DNA of 17,667 nt from Aquificota bacterium (GCA_013153235.1 JAADEU010000122.1:1-17667); one strand, 5' to 3'; positions 1 through 7,143 are shown, counted from the stretch's first letter. The notes: generated from the sequence alone by a model not told the origin. Made by a program: numbers and translations.

Positions 1-126
1 ATTCCTTTTTATAAGGAGATACAGGTAAAAATTACCATCAGGTAAAAACTCAAAATCAGCCACCTCTTTTACTATAAAATCCTCCGGTTTTTCTTTGACA
101 TTCCAGTTAAAAGCCAGTTTCCTCAT
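1..126 (-). CDS. truD: TruD, tRNA pseudouridine(13) synthase, N-terminal fragment
   Basis: The first 42 codons of a minus-strand gene that leaves the window at its left edge. The start is the ATG at 126-124, preceded by a purine-rich GGGGAAAG. The residues begin MRKLAFNWNVKEKPEDFIVK and continue with an acidic stretch and YLYLLIKRN. The spacing of 'PEDFxVKE' followed about 20 residues later by 'YLYLLIK' is the usual N-terminus of TruD, which makes pseudouridine at position 13 of tRNA. The catalytic aspartate region lies outside the window, so this rests on the N-terminal signature only. The gene is divergent from the DUF507 gene, with 70 nt between the starts. A different small RNA-related protein with the same start is possible but less likely. 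Confidence 0.65.
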   Translation of the reverse strand, partial: MRKLAFNWNVKEKPEDFIVKEVADFEFLPDGNFYLYLLIKRN

Positions 127-137
127 CTTTCCCCATT

Positions 138-165
138 TTGAAAAATATATAAAGTGTAATATAAT
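138..165 (+). promoter_or_regulatory. Sigma-70-type promoter for the DUF507 gene
   Basis: TTGAAA at 138-143 and a perfect TATAAT at 160-165 are separated by 16 nt. Transcription would start near 172, giving a leader of about 25 nt that contains AGGAGG at 185-190. It lies between the divergent truD and DUF507 starts. Confidence 0.6.
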
Positions 166-196
166 AACACTCTGAAAAATCATCAGGAGGACTTAT

Positions 197-745
197 ATGA
201 AAATACCAGCGAGGCTGGTAGAGAGAATCGTAAATAATATAGCAAAAGAGCTGACAGAAAAGCATTACATAGAAGCGGAAAATGAAGAGGAGTTTAAAAA
301 ATCCCTTTTTGAGATTATAAATACCGCTATACAGGAAGAAAAGGAGATAGAGGAAGAGGCTGAGAGGCTTGTTGAGCAGCATATGCATCTGATTGAGTCA
401 GAGGACATCAGATACAGAACGGCCGTTCTTAAAGTTAAAGAAAAACTGGCTGAAGAGAGAAACATCCATCTCGACCCTGAAGAGAGGATGAACCAGATAG
501 CCCATAAAATAAAAAAATACATAGAAACAGACAACTCAATAGAGATTTTTGAACACCCAAATAAGATAAGAAGAAAGGTCTTTGATATACTCAAACAGCT
601 TGTTAAAGAGGAAAAAGAGATAGACAGGGAAGTGAGACAGAGGATAAAGTCCTACTCCAAAAAAATTATCGAAGGAACTCCAGAGTGGAGAATACTTTAC
701 AACAGGATTTATGAAGATGCCCTGAAGAGAAGGGGACTTCTCTAA
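197..745 (+). CDS. DUF507 family protein with two tandem repeats
   Basis: A 182-residue, highly charged, probably all-helical cytoplasmic protein with no signal or membrane segment. It matches what I know of DUF507, a family of unknown function seen in Aquificota and deltaproteobacterial lineages. AGGAGG at 185-190 sits 6 nt before the ATG. The protein appears to be an internal duplication. A unit reading EEKEIEEEAERL, then IESEDIRYR and an A/R-containing tail at about residues 47-91, recurs as EEKEIDREVRQR, IEGTPEWRI and ALKRRGLL at about 138-182. Many DUF507 proteins are only about 90 residues long, which fits one repeat. No function can be assigned. The gene is followed by hairpins at 759-800 that probably end its transcript before galT. 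Confidence 0.75.
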   Translation: MKIPARLVERIVNNIAKELTEKHYIEAENEEEFKKSLFEIINTAIQEEKEIEEEAERLVEQHMHLIESEDIRYRTAVLKVKEKLAEERNIHLDPEERMNQIAHKIKKYIETDNSIEIFEHPNKIRRKVFDILKQLVKEEKEIDREVRQRIKSYSKKIIEGTPEWRILYNRIYEDALKRRGLL

Positions 746-758
746 GAATCTGTTTTAT

Positions 759-800
759 AATAACCTACGGGGTTATTTTCCAATAACCTATTCTTTTTTT
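759..800 (+). terminator. Terminator with a competing hairpin (three-part repeat)
   Basis: AATAACC (759-765), GGTTATT (771-777) and AATAACC (782-788) form two mutually exclusive 7-bp stems. The second (771-788, loop TTCC) is followed by TATTCTTTTTTT (789-800), like an intrinsic terminator. The first (759-777) would be an anti-terminator. It lies between the DUF507 gene and galT. The stems are A/T-rich, so it would be a weak terminator at high temperature. Confidence 0.5.
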
Positions 801-816
801 AGCACGAGGGAGGTTA

Positions 817-1851
817 ATGCCTGAACTCAGGTATAACAGACTTAATGATACATGGGTGATTATTTCCAAAGAAAGGGCAAAAAGACCCCACGACTATCCT
901 GTAAACTGGCGTAAAGAGGTTGGAGACATAAAAAAGTGTCCCTTTGAACCAGGTAAGGAAAATCTGACACCTCCCGAAGTGTTTGCAATCAGAGACGAAG
1001 GTACAAAACCAAATACCCCCGGCTGGAAGATAAGGGTTATCCCGAACAAATTCCCTGCCTTGAGGCCTGATGAGGAGTTTTACAGAATATCAGAGGATAT
1101 TTACGATAAAATGGGTGGTTTTGGATACCACGAAGTTATCATAGACACCCCTGACCATTACAAGCATATGCAGGATTTTTCAATAGGTGAGCTGTTTCTC
1201 CTCCTGCTTACATTCAGGGAAAGGATGAAACAGCTGTATCAGAATAGCAATATTTATTATGTCCAGATTTTTAAAAACCACGGGAGGGAAGCTGGAAAAA
1301 GTCTGTATCATTCACATTCCCAGCTTATAGCCCTTCCAAGAATACCCAAAAGGATAAACACACAGATAAATCAGTGCAGGCATTACTACAGGGAAAAAGA
1401 ACGATGCCTTCTGTGTGATGAAGTAAAATACGAACTGGACCAGCAGACCAGGATAGTACACGATAACAACAGGTTTACTGTCTATGCACCGTTTGCATCT
1501 GCATTTCCATTTGAGATGAAAATAGTTCCCAAGTTCCACAGCCACGATTATACAAAAACCACAGACGAAGAGCTGAATGACCTGGCAGAAGCGCTGTGGA
1601 CGGCAGTCAGAAAACTTTCTATGCTTTTTGAGGACCCGCCGTTTAACCTTATCCTCCATACGGCACCCCCTGTCAGGGATATTCCCTGGGACCCAAACTA
1701 CTTTTACAATATGGACAGGCTATTCCACTGGTATATAGAGATATTTCCCAGGATGGCTATACACGCAGGTTTTGAGCTGGGAACCGAATTTTTCATAAAT
1801 CCAACACCCCCTGAGGAAGCTGCCAGATACCTCAGGGAGAAAAAAATATAG
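817..1851 (+). CDS. galT: GalT-family nucleotidyltransferase (galactose-1-P uridylyltransferase or ADP-glucose phosphorylase-like)
   Basis: 344 residues, HIT-superfamily GalT fold. GalT transfers UMP between UDP-glucose and galactose-1-phosphate through a uridylyl-histidine. The active-site block is IFKNHGREAG (151-160) followed by HSHSQ (165-169), and H167 is the expected nucleophile. Structural-metal positions map to C41, E44, H114 and H165, so the usual second cysteine of CPxC is glutamate here. A C-terminal CLLC (197-200), the histidines at 241, 243 and 281, and HWYIEIFPR (304-312) complete the family pattern. HSHSQ instead of HPHGQ, the NHGxxAG context and the C-terminal GFELGTxxxINPxxPE resemble the plant GalT-like ADP-glucose phosphorylase more than E. 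coli GalT, as I remember those sequences. Substrate is therefore uncertain. AGGGAGG lies just before the ATG. The stop is 10 nt before the carbonic anhydrase start, suggesting co-transcription. Confidence 0.8.
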   Translation: MPELRYNRLNDTWVIISKERAKRPHDYPVNWRKEVGDIKKCPFEPGKENLTPPEVFAIRDEGTKPNTPGWKIRVIPNKFPALRPDEEFYRISEDIYDKMGGFGYHEVIIDTPDHYKHMQDFSIGELFLLLLTFRERMKQLYQNSNIYYVQIFKNHGREAGKSLYHSHSQLIALPRIPKRINTQINQCRHYYREKERCLLCDEVKYELDQQTRIVHDNNRFTVYAPFASAFPFEMKIVPKFHSHDYTKTTDEELNDLAEALWTAVRKLSMLFEDPPFNLILHTAPPVRDIPWDPNYFYNMDRLFHWYIEIFPRMAIHAGFELGTEFFINPTPPEEAARYLREKKI

Positions 1852-1861
1852 GAGGGAAACC

Positions 1862-2605
1862 ATGAAGAAGGTGACACTTTCCTTTGCCCTGGCTTCAGCA
1901 GTGCTCACAACCGCAATTGCGGGGGGAGCAGGAAACTGGAGTTACCACGGTGCTACAGGTCCTGAGCACTGGGGTGACCTGAAGGATGAGTACATTATGT
2001 GTAAGATTGGTAAAAACCAGTCTCCGGTAGACATCAACAGAATTGTTGAGGCTGACCTGAAGGATGTTGACATCCATTACAAGCCCGGTGCAACATCCCT
2101 CGTTAATAACGGACACACCATTAAAGTGTCCTATGAACCTGGGAGCTACATTGTTGTGGACGGCATAAAATTTGAGCTCAAACAGTTCCACTTCCATGCT
2201 CCAAGTGAGCATAAAATAAAAGGTAAGCTCTACCCATTTGAGGCCCACTTTGTACACGCAGACAAAGATGGGAACCTTGCTGTTATAGGGGTTGTATTTA
2301 AAGAAGGAAAAGAAAACCCTGTTATTGAGAAACTCTGGAAGAACCTCCCATCAGAAGTGGGTAAGAAGGTAAAACTGGCACACAAAATCAACGCGTACGA
2401 CCTCCTTCCAAAGAAGAAAAAGTACTACAGATACAGCGGTTCTCTCACAACACCACCATGTTCTGAAGGTGTCAGATGGATTGTTATGAAACAGGAACTT
2501 GAGATGTCCAAAGAACAGATTGAAAAATTCAGAAAACTGATGGGTGGTGATACCAACAGACCTGTCCAGCCTCTAAATGCAAGGATGATTATGGAGCAGG
2601 ATTAA
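1862..2605 (+). CDS. Exported alpha-class carbonic anhydrase
   Basis: 247 residues; catalyses CO2 + H2O to bicarbonate. A Sec signal peptide covers about residues 1-20 (MKK, hydrophobic core, AIA|GG), so the mature enzyme is periplasmic. Zinc ligands are H110 and H112 in QFHFHAPSEH and H129 in EAHFVHAD. E116 matches the Glu that orients the zinc hydroxide (Glu106 of human CA II). H85 in NNGHTIKV matches the proton shuttle His64. T196 in SLTTPPCSEG matches Thr199. C47 and C200 would form the disulfide typical of bacterial alpha-CAs. Length and all key residues are intact. Extremely heat-stable relatives are known from Sulfurihydrogenibium and Persephonella. It starts 10 nt after galT with its own GGAGGG site and is followed by a strong terminator, so it is the last gene of that transcript. 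Confidence 0.97.
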   Translation: MKKVTLSFALASAVLTTAIAGGAGNWSYHGATGPEHWGDLKDEYIMCKIGKNQSPVDINRIVEADLKDVDIHYKPGATSLVNNGHTIKVSYEPGSYIVVDGIKFELKQFHFHAPSEHKIKGKLYPFEAHFVHADKDGNLAVIGVVFKEGKENPVIEKLWKNLPSEVGKKVKLAHKINAYDLLPKKKKYYRYSGSLTTPPCSEGVRWIVMKQELEMSKEQIEKFRKLMGGDTNRPVQPLNARMIMEQD

Positions 2606-2608
2606 TAA

Positions 2609-2634
2609 AAGGCCCCCTGAAAGGGGGCTTTTTT
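2609..2634 (+). terminator. Rho-independent terminator after carbonic anhydrase
   Basis: GCCCCC (2612-2617), loop TGAAA, GGGGGC (2623-2628), then a run of six T (2629-2634). The stem extends by A:T pairs. It begins a few bases after the carbonic anhydrase stop and separates it from the dUTPase gene. Confidence 0.92.
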
Positions 2635-2656
2635 CATTTATGAATAATTTTTCAGT

Positions 2657-2662
2657 TATAAT
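2657..2662 (+). promoter_or_regulatory. Probable -10 element for the dUTPase-protease operon
   Basis: A perfect TATAAT lies 31 nt before the ATG at 2693 and just after the upstream terminator. No convincing -35 hexamer is seen, because that position falls in the T-rich terminator tail. AGGAAGG at 2680-2686 is the ribosome site. Confidence 0.4.
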
Positions 2663-2692
2663 CATAATAGTAAAAAATCAGGAAGGTAGCCT

Positions 2693-3370
2693 ATGGTAGA
2701 CAGACTTCTGGAGATGTTCAGACTTCAGGAAGAATTAAACAGAAAAATAAATGAGAACTGGAGGGAAATCAGGTCCAAGGAGGATTTTGCAAGGGCAACA
2801 TGGATAGAGTGTGCAGAGCTTGTTGACAGCCTTCCATGGAAGTGGTGGAAAAAACAGCAGGCGGATATGGAAAATGTTCAGATAGAGGTTGTGGATATAT
2901 GGCATTTTGTTATGTCTTACATCCTGATGGATTATTCGGTTGAGGAAGCTCTGGAGAGCCAACCTGTAAAGATGTTTATAATGGGTGTAAACGAGGACTT
3001 CAGAAATATCGATATTGAAGGGGAAAAGATAAACCACTATCTTGGTGAGACCGATAGATACAGGAAAATTATATACCTGGCAGAAAGGGTTGCAGAAAGC
3101 TTTCTGAGACAGGACGAAAATGAAGGGGCATTTTTCTTTGGACTTCTTGTAAAAAACACCATTTCTATGGACAGGCTGTATCTGCTTTATGTGGGTAAGA
3201 ACATACTGAACCACATCAGACAGGAGAAGGGATACGGTTCAGGGAATTATAGAAAGAATATAAATGGGATGGAAGACAACCAGTATCTGTTCCAGCTTGT
3301 CTCGCAGGTTTCCGGTAGAAAAGAGCTTGAGGAAAAAATAAGACAGCTTTTTGAAGAGATACATAAATAG
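2693..3370 (+). CDS. dut: Dimeric-type dUTPase (dUTPase_2 family)
   Basis: 225 residues, all-alpha NTP pyrophosphatase family. It hydrolyses dUTP to dUMP, keeping uracil out of DNA and supplying thymidylate synthesis. The Mg-binding helices carry ATWIECAELVDSLPWKWWKK (E39, E42) and QIEVVDIWHF (E65, D68), the family pattern ExxE...ExxD. The C-terminal region has GKNILNHIRQEKGYGSGNYR and then NGMEDNQ, as in the dimeric dUTPases of Campylobacter and trypanosomatids. This fold is unrelated to the common trimeric dUTPase. It has its own -10 element, and the next gene (SDH protease) starts 11 nt after its stop with its own GGAGG. Confidence 0.88.
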   Translation: MVDRLLEMFRLQEELNRKINENWREIRSKEDFARATWIECAELVDSLPWKWWKKQQADMENVQIEVVDIWHFVMSYILMDYSVEEALESQPVKMFIMGVNEDFRNIDIEGEKINHYLGETDRYRKIIYLAERVAESFLRQDENEGAFFFGLLVKNTISMDRLYLLYVGKNILNHIRQEKGYGSGNYRKNINGMEDNQYLFQLVSQVSGRKELEEKIRQLFEEIHK

Positions 3371-3381
3371 GAGGAAAGAAA

Positions 3382-4245
3382 ATGGACCCAACAGGGGCAA
3401 TATGGATTAATCAGCTTTTCTGGCTGATATTTTTACTTCTGCTTGTTCTGCCTATGATTAAGGCACAGACCCTTGAATGGAGCAGGGAAAGGCTAATCAG
3501 GGCCATTGAAGAGAAAAGGAAATCCAGAGTTATTACGATGATTCACCGTCAGGAGACCCGTTCTTTTCTGGGATTTTTTATGATGAGGTTCATCACCATT
3601 GAAGACTCTGAGCAGGTTCTCAGGGCTATCAGGATGACCCCTAAAGACCTGCCTATAGATTTTATTATCCACACGCCAGGTGGGCTTGCACTGGCAGCAA
3701 CCCAGATTGCACAGGCTCTGGCAGACCACAGGGCACCTGTCAGGGTTATCGTCCCGCATTACGCAATGTCCGGTGGTACACTGATAGCACTGGCTGCAGA
3801 TGAAATCATAATGGACGACCATGCTGTCCTTGGTCCTGTTGACCCACAGCTGGGGCAGGAGCCAGCAGCCTCAATAGTTAAAATCAAGGAACTGAAGGAC
3901 CCGAATGAGATTGATGATGCAACATGGATAAAGATTGATGTAAGTGAAAAGGCCCTTAAACAGATGTTTGAGAATGTAAAACAGCTTCTTCTTAAAAAGG
4001 GATATCCGGAAGAAACGGCGGTAAGAGTTGCCGAGGAACTGTCACTTGGAAAGTATACACACGATTATCCGTTAACTGTGGACAGGTTAAAGGAACTTGG
4101 GCTTAAGGTCTCCACAGATGTTCCCGATGAGGTTTATGCCCTTATGGACCTGTATCCACAGCCTGCAGGAACACCGGCTGTTCAGTACATACCGGTTCCT
4201 TACCAGAGGCCTGGAAACAGTCAGCCAACAGGCAGTAAGCAGTGA
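3382..4245 (+). CDS. Membrane-anchored SDH/Clp-fold serine protease
   Basis: 287 residues. An N-terminal membrane helix (about residues 8-27) is followed by a crotonase/Clp-like fold of the SDH serine-proteinase family (PF01972 type, relatives of SppA and ClpP). DFIIHTPGG (93-101) forms the oxyanion strand. The nucleophile is expected to be S130 in PHYAMSGGT. DEIIMDDHAVLGPVDPQLG (140-158) is the conserved strand and turn after the nucleophile. H207 in GKYTHDYPLT is a candidate general base; that role is inferred. The C-terminus is proline-rich and low in complexity. It probably degrades or processes membrane-associated proteins, but its substrates are unknown. Its stop overlaps the start of the DUF502 gene (GTGA), so the two are likely co-translated. 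Confidence 0.85.
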   Translation: MDPTGAIWINQLFWLIFLLLLVLPMIKAQTLEWSRERLIRAIEEKRKSRVITMIHRQETRSFLGFFMMRFITIEDSEQVLRAIRMTPKDLPIDFIIHTPGGLALAATQIAQALADHRAPVRVIVPHYAMSGGTLIALAADEIIMDDHAVLGPVDPQLGQEPAASIVKIKELKDPNEIDDATWIKIDVSEKALKQMFENVKQLLLKKGYPEETAVRVAEELSLGKYTHDYPLTVDRLKELGLKVSTDVPDEVYALMDLYPQPAGTPAVQYIPVPYQRPGNSQPTGSKQ

Positions 4246-4856
4246 ACAGTTACAGAAAAAAACTGTACCTGCTAAAAATAAGGGATACATTTTTAACAGG
4301 GCTTTTTGTCTTTATACCTATCGCCATAACGATATGGATAGTAGTATGGCTGCTGTCCTTTGTTAATAATCTTGTACTTCCATATCTGAGATTTGTACTC
4401 CCCATCCCTGACATCCCTGGGGTGGGGATTCTTATAACCGCACTGCTTATATTTGTTATAGGCCTTATTGCCCAGAATTATTTTGGGAAGAAACTGATAG
4501 ACCTGTGGGACAGTCTGATTAACAGGATTCCCCTTGTAAGGTCCGTTTACCTTGCTGTTAAACAGCTGATGGAGAATCTTTTTAACACGAGGGGGAAGGG
4601 GAAGTTTAAGGAGGCTGTTCTGGTGGAATTTCCCCGGAAAGGGATGCTATCAATAGGTTTTGTGGCAAATAAGGTGCACATTGAAGGAAAGCTGTACTAT
4701 CTGGTTTACATACCAACAGCCCCAAACCCCACTTCCGGATACACCATATTTGTCGAGGAAAATGAGGTCAGACATACAAACCTCTCTGTTGAGGATGCTA
4801 CGAAAATCATACTCTCAGGTGGTCTTGTTGCAAAGGAAGATATCAGACCTCAGTAA
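4242..4856 (+). CDS. DUF502 family membrane protein
   Basis: 204 residues. The start codon is GTG at 4242-4244, overlapping the previous gene's TGA by 3 nt, so translation is probably coupled. There are two membrane helices (about 17-45 and 59-80). A conserved soluble region follows, with IPLVRSVYLAVKQ (96-108) and PTAPNPTSGYTIFVEE (158-173), ending in VEDATKIILSGG (183-194). These are the hallmarks of DUF502 (PF04367), a family that includes the plant LIKE-COV proteins. Its biochemical role is unknown. Coupling to a membrane serine protease suggests a shared membrane or quality-control process, which is inference. The last 14 nt overlap the 3' end of folD on the other strand. Confidence 0.85.
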   Translation: MNSYRKKLYLLKIRDTFLTGLFVFIPIAITIWIVVWLLSFVNNLVLPYLRFVLPIPDIPGVGILITALLIFVIGLIAQNYFGKKLIDLWDSLINRIPLVRSVYLAVKQLMENLFNTRGKGKFKEAVLVEFPRKGMLSIGFVANKVHIEGKLYYLVYIPTAPNPTSGYTIFVEENEVRHTNLSVEDATKIILSGGLVAKEDIRPQ

Positions 4857-5727
4857 GCGGATGGGGTGCAAAACCGTGCTTTTTTCTGTAAATGTTAACC
4901 GTGTTTAAAAGCAGGGTGGCCACAGTCATTGGACCAACCCCTCCAGGTACAGGGGTGATTGCTGAAACCTTTTCTTTCAGCGCCTCAAAATCGGTATCAC
5001 CAACCAATCTCCCGTCCTCAAGTCTGTTTATACCCACATCTATAACAACTGCTCCGTCCTTTACCATATCTGCGGTTATCAGGTTTGGTTTACCTACGGC
5101 GACGATAAGTATTTCTGCCCTTTCTGTGTATGATTTAAGGTCTTTTGTGTTTATGTGACATACAGAAACAGGTGCCTCTTCATTTTTCAAAAACAGCAGT
5201 GCCATAGGCTTTCCTACTATATTACTGGCTCCAACAATCACAACATCCTTTTTAAAGGTGGGAATCTTGTAATGTCTGAGCATTATCCATATACCCAGGG
5301 GGGTGCAGGGGATAATCCCGTCTGACTTTCCTGTTGCAAGTTTTCCCACATTCTCAGGATGAAAACCGTCCACATCCTTGTGTGGATTAATCGCCTCTAT
5401 AATTTCCTGGGTGTTTATGTGGGAGGGTAATGGAAGCTGTACAAGTATGCCGTCTATATCGTCATCACCATTAAACTTGCCTATAAGCTCAAGAAGCTCT
5501 ACCTGCGTCGTATTTTCCGGCAGATTAAATACCATGGAGTTAATGCCTACCTCTTTGCAGGCCTTCCTCTTATTCTCAACGTAGACCTTACTTGCAGGGT
5601 CTTCACCCACCAGAATAACAACCAGATTTGGATTCCTCATACCCTTCTGGAGGTATCCGTCTATCTCTTTTTTTAGCTCTTCCCTTATTTTTTTTGCAAG
5701 GGATTTTCCGTCCAGTATAACTGCCAT
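4843..5727 (-). CDS. folD: FolD, methylenetetrahydrofolate dehydrogenase/cyclohydrolase
   Basis: 294 residues, full length. It interconverts 5,10-methylene-, methenyl- and 10-formyl-tetrahydrofolate in the cytoplasm with NADP(H). The catalytic Y49-xxx-K53 pair sits in KVYVENKRKAC. Q97 is in DGILVQLPLP, and D118/D120 are in PHKDVDGFHPENVGKL. The Rossmann motif is VIVGASNIVGKPMALLF, and the C-terminus has TPVPGGVGPMTVATLL. AGGAGAGG lies just before the ATG and overlaps the stop region of the small gene upstream, so the two are co-transcribed. Its last 14 nt overlap the DUF502 gene tail to tail. A PTR1-like reductase stands at the head of the same strand cluster, about 3.3 kb upstream. Confidence 0.97.
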   Translation of the reverse strand: MAVILDGKSLAKKIREELKKEIDGYLQKGMRNPNLVVILVGEDPASKVYVENKRKACKEVGINSMVFNLPENTTQVELLELIGKFNGDDDIDGILVQLPLPSHINTQEIIEAINPHKDVDGFHPENVGKLATGKSDGIIPCTPLGIWIMLRHYKIPTFKKDVVIVGASNIVGKPMALLFLKNEEAPVSVCHINTKDLKSYTERAEILIVAVGKPNLITADMVKDGAVVIDVGINRLEDGRLVGDTDFEALKEKVSAITPVPGGVGPMTVATLLLNTVNIYRKKHGFAPHPLTEV

Positions 5728-5735
5728 AACCTCTC

Positions 5736-5978
5736 CTAAATCAGGTATTTTTCTTTTGTCTGGAGTGATTCGTCTGTATCAAGGATGCCTGTTATTCTGC
5801 AGAGGCTTAGACCTCCCTCTGATTTTAGTTTTGCCCTGAAAAATGGAATTCTGTTAACTGTTACATAAACCGCAGGATTATCAATCTGTATTTCCATGTC
5901 GGATTTTAAACTACCTGTTCTGAGATTTTCGGAAACCAGTAAAACCTCAAGGTTAACCTTTATGTTTTTTTCCAACAA
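5736..5978 (-). CDS. Small protein resembling an isolated SpoA (FliN/FliM C-terminal) domain
   Basis: 80 residues, probable TTG start at 5978-5976 with a GGGG-rich site upstream. No ATG is available in frame. It contains one compact beta-type pattern: IKVNLEVLL, a linker with SDMEIQID, VYVTVNRIPFF, AKLKSEGG and LCRITGILDT. Order and spacing resemble the SpoA domain of FliN/FliM and type III secretion C-ring proteins (V.LEV...I.LD...V.I.VNG.P.A.G.....G...RIT.I), but key glycines are lost and it is short. This is my reading by eye, not a search. It has no signal peptide or membrane segment. Its stop is 8 nt upstream of the folD ATG. It could also be an unrelated beta-rich protein. Confidence 0.6.
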   Translation of the reverse strand: MLEKNIKVNLEVLLVSENLRTGSLKSDMEIQIDNPAVYVTVNRIPFFRAKLKSEGGLSLCRITGILDTDESLQTKEKYLI

Positions 5979-6005
5979 TAAACCCCATTTCAGGAAATTA
6001 ATTAA

Positions 6006-6011
6006 ATTATA
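6006..6011 (-). promoter_or_regulatory. Possible -10 element for the small-protein/folD pair
   Basis: TATAAT on the minus strand in the 43-nt gap between the aminotransferase stop and the TTG start at 5978. The -35 is poor (TGTTAA at 18 nt). If used, it would allow folD to be transcribed independently of the four genes upstream. Confidence 0.35.
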
Positions 6012-6021
6012 CCAGAGGAGG

Positions 6022-7143
6022 TTATCTATTTAACAGGTACTTCCTCAGCCTTTCTATACCTTCTTCCATGTGGGAAATATCCCTGGTATAGGCAAATCTG
6101 ATATAAAAGGATGTGTTGTTATTTCCAAAGTCTATTCCCGGTGTTACAGCCACATGAATATTTTCCAGAAGTTCCTTTGAAAAGGCGTATGAATCAGATG
6201 AGTATCTGTTTATATTTGCCCAGATATAAAATGCCCCTTCAGGTTTTGCATCTATTTCAAAGATATCCTTTAACTGTGAATATAAGAAATCCCTTCTTTC
6301 CTGAAATACCTTCCGGTTTTTTTCAAGATGTGGGTAATCAAATGCACCGAGGGCTGCATACTGGCTGATGGTCGGTGGGGATATAAATACATTCTGCATC
6401 ACAATCTCTGCTTTTCTGATAAGCTCTTCAGGTAGAATCATCCATCCAAGCCTGAATCCTGGCATACAGAAGTATTTTGAAAAACCGTTTATAACTATGG
6501 CTCTGTCTGAAAACTCCAGGGCAGTATGCTCCTTTCCTTCGTAAACCAGACCGTGGTATATCTCATCTGAAATAAGATAAATCCCCTCTGAATCACAGTA
6601 TTCTGCAAGGGAGCGGAGTGTTTCCCTGTCGTATACATTTCCCACAGGGTTAGATGGTGAAGATATATGAATGGCCTTTATGTTTTTCTGGTTTTTAAGC
6701 AGGTCAGGTTTAATCTTGTAATCAGTCTCTTTACCTGCAGGGATAAACACAGGCTGTATATCAAGTAAATGGGCAAAATTTTTATAACATGGATATGAAG
6801 GGTCAGGAAGAGCTATTCTGTCCCTGCTGTTTAAGAGTATTGAGTATACCACCAGAAATGCCCCGGATGTGCCGACAGTCAGGGCTATTCTTGAGGGGTC
6901 AACCTCCACCCTGTACTTTTCGTAATAAAACCCGGCTATCCTTTCCCTGAGTTTTATAAAACCGAGGCTCTCGGTATAAAAGTTCATCCTGTCCTTTACA
7001 GCCTTTTCTGCATATTCCCATACCTGAGGTGGGGGTTGCAGGTCAGGTTCTCCAATCTCAAAATGTACGGCATCAGGGAGTTTACCTGCCTCCCTCACAA
7101 TGTCCATGACTATAAATGGTTTTATCTTATCAATTCTGCCCAT
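6022..7143 (-). CDS. Class I/II PLP-dependent aminotransferase (aspartate aminotransferase-like)
   Basis: 373 residues, fold-type I. The PLP lysine is K223 in NGFSKYFCMPGFRLGW. N165 (SSPSNPVGN), D193 and Y196 (ISDEIYHGL) and R231 complete the cofactor pocket. The substrate carboxylate arginine lies in FYIRFAYT near the C-terminus. GEPDLQPP (31-38) is the usual N-terminal substrate loop. The pattern fits the aspartate/aromatic/alanine aminotransferase subgroup I-gamma, and substrate cannot be told by eye. The start ATG lies inside the end of thiO (14-nt overlap), with AGGAAGG within thiO as its ribosome site, so the genes are translationally coupled. A link to glycine or amino-acid nitrogen flow with ThiO is only contextual. 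Confidence 0.9.
   Translation of the reverse strand: MGRIDKIKPFIVMDIVREAGKLPDAVHFEIGEPDLQPPPQVWEYAEKAVKDRMNFYTESLGFIKLRERIAGFYYEKYRVEVDPSRIALTVGTSGAFLVVYSILLNSRDRIALPDPSYPCYKNFAHLLDIQPVFIPAGKETDYKIKPDLLKNQKNIKAIHISSPSNPVGNVYDRETLRSLAEYCDSEGIYLISDEIYHGLVYEGKEHTALEFSDRAIVINGFSKYFCMPGFRLGWMILPEELIRKAEIVMQNVFISPPTISQYAALGAFDYPHLEKNRKVFQERRDFLYSQLKDIFEIDAKPEGAFYIWANINRYSSDSYAFSKELLENIHVAVTPGIDFGNNNTSFYIRFAYTRDISHMEEGIERLRKYLLNR

Noticed and set aside
2609..2634. CCCCCTGAAAG shared with 14904-14922 as a possible mobile or dispersed repeat
   Set aside because: The similarity is confined to the stem and part of the loop of two terminator-like hairpins, so common stem composition is enough to explain it.
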